Of a DNA stretch of 64,000 nt, positions 16,109-23,354 are shown in pieces (the stretch's first letter is position 1; each line of letters starts with the position of its first letter). The DNA lies in contig NZ_JALKAO010000004.1 of NCBI RefSeq assembly GCF_023015985.1, forward strand, positions 124,001 through 188,000, written 5' to 3'. Under the pieces are notes generated by a model. It was given only the letters and a program-made list of their open reading frames with translations, did no database searches and was not told where the DNA came from. The stretch comes from Marivita sp. S6314. GTDB taxonomy: Bacteria; Pseudomonadota; Alphaproteobacteria; Rhodobacterales; Rhodobacteraceae. The position numbers were made by a program, and so were the translations under genes.

Positions 16109-17599
16109 TCACATATCCTCTGCGCCCTGTTGCCAGGGCTTGATGAGATTGCCAAAGCGGGTGAATCGGCCCTCAAAGCTGAGCTCGACCGTGCCGATGG
16201 GGCCGTGACGCTGCTTGCCGATGATGACCTCGGCCTTGCCGTGCAGCCGTTCCATCTCGTCTTGCCACGCGGCCATTTTTTCCAGATCATGATCGCCGGG
16301 TTTTTCGCGTTCTTTGTAATATTCCTCGCGGAACACAAACATCACCACGTCGGCGTCCTGTTCGATGGAGCCGGATTCGCGCAGGTCCGACAGTTGCGGG
16401 CGTTTGTCTTCGCGGCTTTCGACCTGACGGGACAGCTGGGATAGGGCCACCACCGGGATATCAAGTTCCTTGGCGATGGCTTTCAAACCTTGGGTGATCT
16501 CGGACACCTCGTTGACGCGATTGTCGCCCTTGCCGGTGCCTTTGACCAGCTGCAGATAGTCGACCATCAACACGTCCAGACCATGCGTCCGCTTCAGACG
16601 GCGGGCGCGGGCGGCCAATTGGCTGATCGGCAGGGCCGGGGTGTCGTCGATGTAAAGCGGGCAGGCCTCAAGCGATTTGGCGGCGTCCACAAAGCGGCGG
16701 AATTCGGTTTCGGTCATGTCGCCGCGGCGGATCTGTTCGGAGGGCACTTCGGACGCCTCGGACAGGATACGCGCGGCCAACTGTTCGGCGCTCATTTCCA
16801 GCGAGTAAAAGCCCACGACGCCGCCTTCGACGGTGCCTTCGGTGCCATCGGGGCGGATGCCCTTGCGATAAGCCTTGGCGATGTTGAAGGCAACGTTTGT
16901 GGCCAGAGAGGTTTTGCCCATCGACGGACGACCGGCAAGGATCAACAGGTCGGACTTGTGCAATCCGCCAAGCTTGCGGTCCATATCGGTGAGGCCAGTG
17001 GAAATACCGGCCAGCCCGCCTTCGCGTTGGTAGGCCGCGTTGGCAACATTCACCGCGTCCGTTACCGCTTTGAGAAAGCTTTGAAATCCGCTTTCGCTGC
17101 GGCCCTGTTCGGCCAGCTTGTAAAGCGCCTGTTCGGCTTCGACGATCTGTTCACGGGGTTCAGAGGCGACATCGACCTTGGCGGCCTTGCTGGAGATGTC
17201 GCGTCCCAGCGAAATGAGATCGCGACGCACGGCAAGGTCATAGATCATCTGGGCGTAGTCGCGCACCGCAAACGAGCTGATCGCCGCCCCGGCCAGACGG
17301 GCAAGGTAGGCGGGTCCGCCGAGTTCTTTGAGCCCTTCATCGTCTTCCATGAACGCCTTGAGCGTCACCGGGGAGGCGAGGTTGTTCTTGGCGATGCGGG
17401 CAGAGGCAATTTCGAAGATGCGCGCGTGGACCGGGTCGTAGAAATGCTGCGGGCCGATGATCGACGCGACGCGATCAAACACGTCGTTGTTGGTCAGGAT
17501 CGCGCCCAGAAGTTGCTGTTCGGCTTCGACCGAATGCGGCATCGTTTCAGGGTTCTGGATCTCCGCACCGGTCGGATTGAAAGTCGTAATCTCGTTCAT
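16109..17599 (-). CDS. dnaB: Replicative DNA helicase DnaB
   Basis: A 496-residue hexameric helicase of the replisome. The N-terminal primase-interaction domain starts around MPHSVEAEQQLLGAILTN. The RecA-like C-terminal domain has Walker A GRPSMGKTSLA, LEMSAEQLAARILSE, DYLQLV and the C-terminal KQRHGPIGTVELSF. The start has GGGGGA upstream. The upstream leader holds a possible small open reading frame and a DnaA-box-like sequence. Confidence 0.96.
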   Translation of the reverse strand: MNEITTFNPTGAEIQNPETMPHSVEAEQQLLGAILTNNDVFDRVASIIGPQHFYDPVHARIFEIASARIAKNNLASPVTLKAFMEDDEGLKELGGPAYLARLAGAAISSFAVRDYAQMIYDLAVRRDLISLGRDISSKAAKVDVASEPREQIVEAEQALYKLAEQGRSESGFQSFLKAVTDAVNVANAAYQREGGLAGISTGLTDMDRKLGGLHKSDLLILAGRPSMGKTSLATNVAFNIAKAYRKGIRPDGTEGTVEGGVVGFYSLEMSAEQLAARILSEASEVPSEQIRRGDMTETEFRRFVDAAKSLEACPLYIDDTPALPISQLAARARRLKRTHGLDVLMVDYLQLVKGTGKGDNRVNEVSEITQGLKAIAKELDIPVVALSQLSRQVESREDKRPQLSDLRESGSIEQDADVVMFVFREEYYKEREKPGDHDLEKMAAWQDEMERLHGKAEVIIGKQRHGPIGTVELSFEGRFTRFGNLIKPWQQGAEDM

Positions 17600-17637
17600 G
17601 TGCGATCCCCCTAAGTTCCCGCTGTCGAGGTACCCCC

Positions 17638-17733
17638 TCAGCCCGGGAAGGGCAAAATGTATAAGCTGTGGAAAAGGTGTGTGTGGACTTCCACTGCTTC
17701 ATCTTGCGCCATAGTACGGGGTGCGGTCAACAT
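17638..17733 (-). CDS. Possible 31-residue leader ORF upstream of dnaB
   Basis: The ATG has AGAGGA eight bases upstream and encodes MLTAPRTMAQDEAVEVHTHL followed by a hydrophobic FHSLYILPFPG end. It stops 38 bp before dnaB. I recognise no family, and a short frame in GC-rich DNA can occur by chance. The case rests on the ribosome site and on its position in the dnaB leader. Confidence 0.28.
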   Translation of the reverse strand: MLTAPRTMAQDEAVEVHTHLFHSLYILPFPG

Positions 17734-17826
17734 ATTGTGTTTCCTCTGAGTCGCTGTGACGCAAAGGGCACGGGGCAAGATGACTTTGAAACTGCCGCCG
17801 GTTTTTTTTCCGCAGAGCCATCGCAA

Positions 17827-17844
17827 GGTGACGTCTACGTCACC
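17827..17844. promoter_or_regulatory. Palindrome GGTGACGT-CT-ACGTCACC, possible operator
   Basis: A perfect 8-bp inverted repeat with a 2-bp spacer lies about 230 bp upstream of dnaB and 70 bp beyond the pyrE stop. It looks like a dimeric regulator site; I cannot name the regulator. Confidence 0.3.
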
Positions 17845-17912
17845 CTGCGCAACGGCGCGCGTGTGGCGCGATTGATTCTGAACGCGGTGGTTGCGGCGGG
17901 GATAAGCCGCGT

Positions 17913-18587
17913 TCAGGACCGCGCGTCCTGCCAGTCGCGGGGCGCTTTGAGGAAGGCTTCAACCTCGGCCAGAGTCGCGTCGTCAAAGGCCTTCTGCGCA
18001 CGGGCTTCGGCCAGAACGTCCCACCATGTGCACAGGTGATGCAGCGTGACGCCGTGATCGCCCAGCGTTTTGGTCGTTTCGGGGAAGATGTCGTAGTAGA
18101 AAATCACCGCCGTGTGGCCACACGTGGCCCCGGTTTCGCGGATCGCATCCACGAAGCTGAGCTTTGATCCGCCATCGGTGGTCAGATCCTCGACCAGCAG
18201 CACGCGCTGGCCTTCGGTCATGGCCCCTTCGATGCGGGCGTTGCGGCCGTAGCCCTTGGGCTTTTTGCGCACATAGGTCATCGGCAGGGCCATGCGTTCG
18301 GCCACCAGTGCGGCGAACGGGATGCCCGCGGTTTCGCCGCCTGCGATGTTGTCAAATGCTTCGAACCCGGCGTCGCGCATGACGGTGATCGTCAGGAAAT
18401 CCATCAGGGTCGACCGGATGCGCGGGAAAGAGATCAGTTTGCGACAGTCGATATAGGTGGCCGATGGTTTGCCCGAGGCCAGGATAAATGGGTCTTCCGG
18501 CCGGAAGTTCACAGCGCCGATTTCCAACAACATCCGGGCCGTCAGCCGGGCGATTTCGTCTTTGGAGGGAAAGGATGTCGGGATCAT
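17913..18587 (-). CDS. pyrE: Orotate phosphoribosyltransferase
   Basis: A 224-residue enzyme of pyrimidine synthesis (orotate plus PRPP to OMP). The PRPP-binding motif is [14 protein letters not shown], preceded by the catalytic loop around [13 protein letters not shown] and the [18 protein letters not shown] strand near the N-terminus. The gene is separated from pyrC by the whole puc operon, with a strong terminator just upstream. It therefore needs its own promoter in the roughly 100 bp between that terminator and its start. Confidence 0.94.
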   Translation of the reverse strand: MIPTSFPSKDEIARLTARMLLEIGAVNFRPEDPFILASGKPSATYIDCRKLISFPRIRSTLMDFLTITVMRDAGFEAFDNIAGGETAGIPFAALVAERMALPMTYVRKKPKGYGRNARIEGAMTEGQRVLLVEDLTTDGGSKLSFVDAIRETGATCGHTAVIFYYDIFPETTKTLGDHGVTLHHLCTWWDVLAEARAQKAFDDATLAEVEAFLKAPRDWQDARS

Positions 18588-18685
18588 GGCGCGCCTCTTG
18601 GATCATTCGCCGCCGCAATACGCTATCCGCCCCACGGATTGAAGCCGTGGCAGGGCATTTTCGAACAGGGGGTAGGTTGGCTTGC

Positions 18686-18716
18686 AAAAAAGAGCATCCG
18701 CGCGGGATGCTCTTTT
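18686..18716 (-). terminator. Rho-independent terminator of the puc operon
   Basis: A 12-bp stem (AAAAGAGCATCC and its complement, loop GCGCG) is followed on the minus strand by six T residues. It lies 18 bp beyond the stop of the repeat-protein gene. It separates the puc operon from pyrE. Confidence 0.9.
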
Positions 18717-18734
18717 CAGCGGCCGGGTATGGAC

Positions 18735-19784
18735 CTAGCGGCGCTTGATTGTCTCAAGCCCCAGCATTTTCGAGAAGGAAAAGCCCTTGGCGTCGGAGCC
18801 CGTCTTTGTGCCCGCATGTCGGATCGTGAGCGGTAAGAGCATGTCCGCCATGCGCCCGTGACGCGAGATGATCGAGCCGGTGAAGGGCTTGCGACGGCTG
18901 ATCAGGCTGATCGGGAAATTCGCCATGCGCATGTGGCGCGGGAAGGCGGATTTGTCGAACGGTTTGCGATCGCTGAGCAGCGGGATCGGAAAGTTCGCCA
19001 TGCGGGGGCCGCCGGGGATCAGCGCGTTTGTGTGTTCTTCGCCATCAATCAGATGCGGGAAGGGCCAGTTGGCCATGCGCATATGCCGGGGAAAGGCGAA
19101 TTTGTCGTAGGGCTTACGACGGCTGATCAGCGGAAGCGGGAAATTCGCCATGCGCGCGTGACGCGGGATGATTGAGCCGGTGAACGGCTTGCGCCGGCTG
19201 ATGAGCGGGATTGGAAACGCCGCCATGCGCGCGTGGCGCGGGAAGATCGACGCGGTGTTCGGTTTGCGGCGGCTGATCAGCGGGATCGGGAAATTGGCCA
19301 TCCGGCCATGCCGTGGAATGGCGCTTTCATTGTAGGGTTTGCGACGGCTGATCAGGGGGATGGGCCAGTCTGCCATATGGTGCCGGTCGCCTTTCTTGCC
19401 GGGCGGACGGCTTAGCATGTAGGGATGTTCGGTCAGGACTTTCAGGCTGCGTTTGCGGGTGTCCTTGAAAAAGACGGTTTCGTTTAGGCCGCCCATGTCC
19501 ACCGCGCCCATCCGCGTGGCGGTTTCGCGGGTGATCTTGGCCACCCCCAGCGGTTTGTACCCCGCGCGGACAAGCAGCACCGAACCGCCTTTTTTCATGT
19601 TGTCGGCGTAGGCTTTCGCCGTGTCTTCGGCAACATGTTCGGCCATCAGCGTCGCGGTCAGGCCGTCTGCCTTGGTGTAGGTGCTGACAATGGCCGGAGA
19701 AAATCGCTGGCCGTAGACAAGCTCGGACTTGACCGCCTCTGCTTGGCCTGCGTCTTCAAAGTACCGTGTGATTATCGTTGTCAT
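18735..19784 (-). CDS. puc-operon repeat protein: alpha/beta domain plus seven 25-residue repeats
   Basis: A 349-residue protein of unknown function, the last gene of the puc operon; its ATG overlaps the pucC stop by four bases. Residues 1 to about 115 look like a small alpha/beta domain (MTTIITRYFEDAGQAEAVKS, then GGSVLLVRAGYKPLGVAKIT), faintly like YflT/GSP17M stress domains. Residues 136-310 are seven tandem 25-residue repeats with consensus RMANFPIPLISRRKPF followed by variable residues and IPRH; an eighth begins at 311. Six of the seven keep the His at position 24, and six keep Arg-Lys-Pro at positions 13-15; unit 5 lacks both. There is no signal or membrane helix. It is probably an accessory for LH2 assembly or stability, which is inference. 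Confidence 0.85.
   Translation of the reverse strand: MTTIITRYFEDAGQAEAVKSELVYGQRFSPAIVSTYTKADGLTATLMAEHVAEDTAKAYADNMKKGGSVLLVRAGYKPLGVAKITRETATRMGAVDMGGLNETVFFKDTRKRSLKVLTEHPYMLSRPPGKKGDRHHMADWPIPLISRRKPYNESAIPRHGRMANFPIPLISRRKPNTASIFPRHARMAAFPIPLISRRKPFTGSIIPRHARMANFPLPLISRRKPYDKFAFPRHMRMANWPFPHLIDGEEHTNALIPGGPRMANFPIPLLSDRKPFDKSAFPRHMRMANFPISLISRRKPFTGSIISRHGRMADMLLPLTIRHAGTKTGSDAKGFSFSKMLGLETIKRR
18825..19379 (-). repeat. Seven and a half tandem 75-bp coding repeats
   Basis: The DNA encoding the 25-residue units repeats in phase every 75 bp, with recurring cores such as TTGCGACGGCTGATCAG and GGGAAATTCGCCATGCGC on the plus strand. The fifth unit (residues 236-260, PFPHLIDGEEHTNALIPGGP) is the most divergent. 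The array could expand or contract by recombination. Confidence 0.88.
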
Positions 19785-21220
19785 GGTGCCTCCACCGGGT
19801 TGGATTGCGAAGATGCCGCGACGTGAGCGGCACGGGACGTGCCCCGCCGCGCCGCCAGCGGGATGGCGATGAGGACAGCCAGAACAAGAAAGACGGTGTC
19901 CAGTGAGAATACTGCTAGATAGGGCGTTTCGACCGAGCGCCCAGCGTCAGAGGGCAGAGCGACAATGATGTCCCGGATCCAACCGGCCAGCGCCATACCA
20001 ATACCGGCAGCCGTGGCCTGAACGCTGCCCCACGCCCCAAGCGCGAGCCCGACCTTGTCTTCGGGCGCGGCGCGCATGGTGGCCGTCAGTGTGGCATGGC
20101 CAAACAGCCCTGCACCGATGCCGATCAGAAGCGTTCCCGCAAGAAACGCCGCCGTGCCGCCGCCATAGGCGGAGAAGATGATGGATACAAATCCGGGAAT
20201 GCCGATCAAAGCCCCGTTCAACGTGGTCGAGGACGGTCGACCACCCTGGCTTAACACGCGGGAGGCCACGCCAAATCCGATCAATGTGCCCCCGGCCAGA
20301 AGGGCAGTGAGTTTCGTCGTGCTGGCCACCGACAGCCCGAGCGCTTCGCCGCCGTAGGGTTCGAGCAGAACATCCGCCATGCCGAACCCGAATGTTCCCA
20401 GTGCGATCACAACAAGCAGTCGAAGCATTCCGGCGTTTTGCATCAGATCCTGCCAGGCGGACCGGAATGATACCGGGGCGGCCACAGCCATCGCCTGCGC
20501 ACGCACCCGGTCGCGGGCTTCTTGCTTCCACATGGCTGTGAAATTCAGCACCACGGTGACGACAGCCGTGCCTTGTATCACCTGGATCAGACGGCCGGGG
20601 CTGTAGGTTTCAAGCAGGACACCATAAAGCATTGCGCTGATCACCATGCCGAAGAGAAGCATCACATACATCAGCCCAACCACCTTGGGTTGGTCGTCTT
20701 CGTCCACCAGATCTGTGGCAAGGGCGAGCCCTACGGTTTGCACCATATGGATGCCAGCCCCCACCAGCAGAAACGCCAGGGCGGCAGAACTGTAGCCGAC
20801 CCAGCGGGGGGTATCGAAGGATTCGCCATAGCCAGACAGCACCAATAGGGCGAACGGCATGACGGCAAACCCGCCGAACTGGTACAGCGTACCTTTCCAG
20901 ATATAGGGAAGCCGACGCAGACCCAGTGCCGATTTGTGCATGTCGGATTTGAACCCGATCAGCGCGCGGAATGGGGCAAACACGATGGGCAACGCCAGCA
21001 TCGTGCCCACAAGGCTGGCGGGAACGGATAATTCAACGATCATCACGCGGTTCAGCGTGCCCACCATCAGCACAAGCGCCATGCCGACGGTCACCTGAAA
21101 CAGAGCCAGACGCAGCAGGCGGGACAGCGGCACGTCTTTGGTCGCCACATCTGCAAAGGGCAGGTAACGCGGACCAAGTGTCGCGAGACGGTGTAGTACG
21201 ATGCGACGGTAATCGAGCAT
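19781..21220 (-). CDS. pucC: PucC, LH2 antenna assembly factor (BCD/MFS family)
   Basis: A 479-residue, 12-helix membrane protein of the PucC/LhaA/bacteriochlorophyll-delivery family, needed for LH2 assembly or accumulation. Characteristic segments are LNRVMIVELSVPASLVGTML near helix 1, PFRALIGFKSDMH and LRRLPYIWKGTLYQFGGFA. The ATG is chosen because AGGTGG lies five bases upstream; a GTG three codons earlier is possible. It follows pucBA and is translationally coupled to the repeat-protein gene. Confidence 0.94.
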   Translation of the reverse strand: MLDYRRIVLHRLATLGPRYLPFADVATKDVPLSRLLRLALFQVTVGMALVLMVGTLNRVMIVELSVPASLVGTMLALPIVFAPFRALIGFKSDMHKSALGLRRLPYIWKGTLYQFGGFAVMPFALLVLSGYGESFDTPRWVGYSSAALAFLLVGAGIHMVQTVGLALATDLVDEDDQPKVVGLMYVMLLFGMVISAMLYGVLLETYSPGRLIQVIQGTAVVTVVLNFTAMWKQEARDRVRAQAMAVAAPVSFRSAWQDLMQNAGMLRLLVVIALGTFGFGMADVLLEPYGGEALGLSVASTTKLTALLAGGTLIGFGVASRVLSQGGRPSSTTLNGALIGIPGFVSIIFSAYGGGTAAFLAGTLLIGIGAGLFGHATLTATMRAAPEDKVGLALGAWGSVQATAAGIGMALAGWIRDIIVALPSDAGRSVETPYLAVFSLDTVFLVLAVLIAIPLAARRGTSRAAHVAASSQSNPVEAP

Positions 21221-21250
21221 GCGGACCACCTGACTTGAACGCCCTGACGC

Positions 21251-21265
21251 ACCCCAATCGGGGGT
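21251..21265 (-). repeat. Second hairpin in the pucA-pucC gap
   Basis: ACCCC and GGGGT form a 5-bp stem around a 5-base loop. It lies between the larger intercistronic hairpin and the pucC ribosome site. It may add to mRNA stabilisation of the pucBA segment or shield the pucC start. Confidence 0.4.
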
Positions 21266-21287
21266 CAGCGCGGGCTGAATACGGAAA

Positions 21288-21321
21288 CTGCAGGCCGGAT
21301 CACATCAAGATTGGCCTGCAG
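21288..21321 (-). terminator. Intercistronic hairpin downstream of pucA
   Basis: A perfect 9-bp stem (CTGCAGGCC / GGCCTGCAG) with a 16-base loop starts 10 bases after the pucA stop and is followed by TTT. In puf and puc operons of purple bacteria, such hairpins protect the antenna mRNA from 3' exonucleases and lower read-through into the assembly genes. Here it would set the pucBA to pucC ratio. Confidence 0.7.
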
Positions 21322-21331
21322 CAGGGAACGT

Positions 21332-21652
21332 TTACAACTCTGGCTGGAGTTGCGGCGCTTGAATCAGCGCGGTCGTCGACGTTCCGTCCGGGAGGATCAG
21401 GGTCACTTCCAGGCTGCCGTCCGACTGTGGGACAACATAGCTGGCTTTTGCGGTATTCGCTTCGGGAGCGATCATCGCGGCGGCCGCCACATCACCCGAG
21501 CCCAGTTCCTGACCTGACAAGAAGTCAGCGACCCAGGATGTGTTGCTCAGAACGGCGACGTGTACAGCGAAAGATCCAACGGCAACCGCGCCCAAAAAGA
21601 CCGGTACACCGACTGCGGGTGGCACAACGAGCCACATTTTTGCATTATTCAT
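21332..21652 (-). CDS. pucA: LH2 light-harvesting alpha chain with long C-terminal tail
   Basis: A 106-residue antenna polypeptide. Residues 1-46 match LH2 alpha chains: MNNAKMWLVV start, one membrane helix, the bacteriochlorophyll ligand His31 (FAVHVAVLSNTSW) and Trp40. Positions 44-45 are Phe-Leu instead of the Tyr-Trp of B800-850 complexes, matching known B800-820 alpha chains. About 55 residues follow that most LH2 alpha chains lack, beginning SGQELGSGDVAAAAMIAPEA and ending in a Val/Thr-rich stretch. The tail would lie on the periplasmic side. pucB is 12 bp upstream. Confidence 0.92.
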   Translation of the reverse strand: MNNAKMWLVVPPAVGVPVFLGAVAVGSFAVHVAVLSNTSWVADFLSGQELGSGDVAAAAMIAPEANTAKASYVVPQSDGSLEVTLILPDGTSTTALIQAPQLQPEL

Positions 21653-21664
21653 TCTGTGTCCCCC

Positions 21665-21823
21665 TTAGCCCAGCCACGGCGTGGCAGCGGCAACAAGGAA
21701 ATGCGCCAGCAGTGCAATCGCACCGAACACGCGTGTCCCGTCGATCAGGTAGCTGTGGACTTCTTCAGCTTCCTTCAACGTCAGGCCTGTCGGCCAGACT
21801 TTGTCTTCATCGTCTGTAGACAT
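21665..21823 (-). CDS. pucB: LH2 light-harvesting beta chain
   Basis: A 52-residue single-helix antenna polypeptide. His41 ([15 protein letters not shown]) is the axial ligand of the strongly coupled bacteriochlorophyll. His23 and Arg31 lie 18 and 10 residues before it, as do the B800-site residues in known beta chains. An excellent ribosome site (GGAGG) precedes the ATG, as expected for a highly expressed antenna gene. It is the first gene of the puc operon. Confidence 0.95.
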   Translation of the reverse strand: MSTDDEDKVWPTGLTLKEAEEVHSYLIDGTRVFGAIALLAHFLVAAATPWLG

Positions 21824-21950
21824 GATTGAAATCCTCCTCAGGATCAGTCGTTTGGTCGCGGAGCGCCGTAAAGAATGGGCGATGCCCCAAGACATCCGGC
21901 TGCGCTCCAAAGTCACCGGTGTCTAGATTCTCGGACCTTGGCGAGGAGAT

Positions 21951-21968
21951 TGTCATATAATTCTGACA
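21951..21968 (-). promoter_or_regulatory. PpsR/CrtJ-type operator 1, overlapping the puc -10
   Basis: The sequence TGTCA-N8-TGACA is a perfect TGT-N12-ACA palindrome, the binding pattern of PpsR/CrtJ repressors of photosynthesis genes. On the puc strand it contains the likely -10 (TTATAT or TATATG). Confidence 0.85.
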
Positions 21969-21976
21969 TAATCAAT

Positions 21977-21994
21977 TGTCAGGCTGAGTTTACA
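21977..21994 (-). promoter_or_regulatory. PpsR/CrtJ-type operator 2, overlapping the puc -35
   Basis: A second TGT-N12-ACA site lies exactly 8 bp from the first. On the puc strand it ends in CTGACA, the likely -35, 16-17 bp from the -10. Two sites 8 bp apart is the arrangement to which CrtJ binds cooperatively at bchC in Rhodobacter capsulatus. Confidence 0.75.
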
Positions 21995-22280
21995 CATGCA
22001 ATATGTGTCGGAAAACCGTCAGGCACGGACTTTAAATTACTTTATAACAGCTGCTTGCGCGCTTCTTCTGTTGCAGAAATACGGTGGATTATTCCCGGAT
22101 TCAAAATGCGCGGTGCGGCATTCTGGCATGATTTCGGTCCGAAATGCCAATGTCACGGCTTATATCGCACGCGGTGCGCACCTGCATGGACGCGCAACGC
22201 ACTGCGCCTGCGGGGCGCGGTTTTCCGTCTTTGACTGACTGTCAGTGGGTGGCGATACGCGCCGCCTGCGTGCGCGGGGA

Positions 22281-23321
22281 TCAGGTTGTCACGCGCCAGT
22301 GCAAGGGCATCATCGGGTCAAACACGGTCACCGGGCCATCCGTTGTTTCGATCTGGTCCGGATATTTCACCGGATCCCCCTTAGTCAGGGTGATCGTGTC
22401 GGTATTGGCGGGCAAGCCATAAAAGCGCGGACCGTTGAGGGACGTAAACGCCTCCAACTTGTCCAGTGCATTGTCCTGTTCGAACACTTCCGCCAAAATC
22501 GACAGCGTGTTGGTCGCTGTAAAACACCCGGCGCATCCGCAAGGCAGCAGCTTGTTGGCATCCGTATGCGGCGCGCTGTCAGTGCCGAGGAAATAACTTG
22601 GATCACCGCTTGTGGCAGCTTTGCGCAGGGCCAGCCGGTGTTCTTCGCGTTTGGCGACGGGCAGACAGTAATAATGCGGTTTGATCCCACCTGCGAGAAT
22701 GTGATTGCGATTGATGACAAGGTGGTGGGTCGTGATGGTCGCGCCAAGCGACGCACCGCCTTCTGCGGCGTAATCCACACCCTGTTTGGTCGTGATATGC
22801 TCCATCACCACGCGCAGATCGGGGGTGGCGCGGCGGATCGGGTCCAGAACACGGTCAATGAACACCGCCTCGCGGTCAAAGATATCGACATCGCTGTCCA
22901 CAACTTCGCCATGCACACAAAGCGGGCAGCCAATCTCGGCCATCCGCTCAAGCACCGGGCGCACCTTGTCGAAATCGGCGACGCCACTGGCGGAATTGGT
23001 CGTGGCCCCCGCCGGGTACAGTTTGACCGCCATGATCAGCCCGTCCGCATGGGCTTTGGCCAGATCATCCGGATTGGTGTCTTCGGTCAGATACAGCGTC
23101 ATCAGCGGCTGAAAGGACGTGCCGTCTGGCAAGGCTGCCAGAATCCGCTCGCGATAGGCCGCCGCCTGCGCGCCGGTGACAACCGGGGGCACAAGGTTCG
23201 GCATGATGATGGCACGGGCAAAATGGCGGGCCGTTTCCGGGGCCACAGCGCGCAACATGGCGCCATCGCGCAGGTGAAGATGCCAGTCGTCGGGAGAGCG
23301 GAGCGTCAGCGTATCAGTCAT
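22281..23321 (-). CDS. pyrC: Dihydroorotase
   Basis: A 346-residue class II dihydroorotase that cyclises carbamoyl-aspartate. The metal site begins with DWHLHLRDG (His14 and His16), the likely carboxylated Lys is in [14 protein letters not shown], and later ligands are in VMEHITTK and LGTDSAPH. It runs on the same strand as pyrE but is separated from it by the puc operon. Confidence 0.95.
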   Translation of the reverse strand: MTDTLTLRSPDDWHLHLRDGAMLRAVAPETARHFARAIIMPNLVPPVVTGAQAAAYRERILAALPDGTSFQPLMTLYLTEDTNPDDLAKAHADGLIMAVKLYPAGATTNSASGVADFDKVRPVLERMAEIGCPLCVHGEVVDSDVDIFDREAVFIDRVLDPIRRATPDLRVVMEHITTKQGVDYAAEGGASLGATITTHHLVINRNHILAGGIKPHYYCLPVAKREEHRLALRKAATSGDPSYFLGTDSAPHTDANKLLPCGCAGCFTATNTLSILAEVFEQDNALDKLEAFTSLNGPRFYGLPANTDTITLTKGDPVKYPDQIETTDGPVTVFDPMMPLHWRVTT

Positions 23322-23354
23322 GCGACGGCGCGTACCACGCCCCGCGCAATGATG

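Larger units (their letters stand above)
17600..17912. other. pyrE-dnaB intergenic region (313 bp)
   Basis: The stretch contains the dnaB leader with the possible 31-residue ORF. It also holds TGTGGAAAA at 17667-17675, which is TTTTCCACA on the dnaB strand and fits a relaxed DnaA box, and the palindrome GGTGACGT-CT-ACGTCACC at 17827-17844. An inverted repeat GAACGCGG/CCGCGTTC (17880-17914) overlaps the pyrE stop and may be a weak terminator. No other gene is visible. Confidence 0.5.
21824..22280. other. puc upstream region (457 bp), no gene
   Basis: The region holds the puc promoter with its two operators and a 5' leader of about 120 nt. Further upstream are the inverted repeats ACACAT/ATGTGT (21992-22008), ATTTCGG-T-CCGAAAT (22131-22145) and ACTGAC-T-GTCAGT. 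The latter two may end pyrC transcription or bind activators. It is visibly richer in A and T than its surroundings around 21.95-22.10 kb. No coding frame is convincing. Confidence 0.7.

Noticed and set aside
18825-19379. CRISPR array
   Set aside because: The 75-bp periodic repeats are continuous, coding and in frame, with no unique spacers.
21920-21937. A third PpsR site (TGTCTAGATTCTCGGACC)
   Set aside because: One half-site is wrong (ACC for ACA) and the spacing to the real pair is 13 bp, so it is not counted as an operator.
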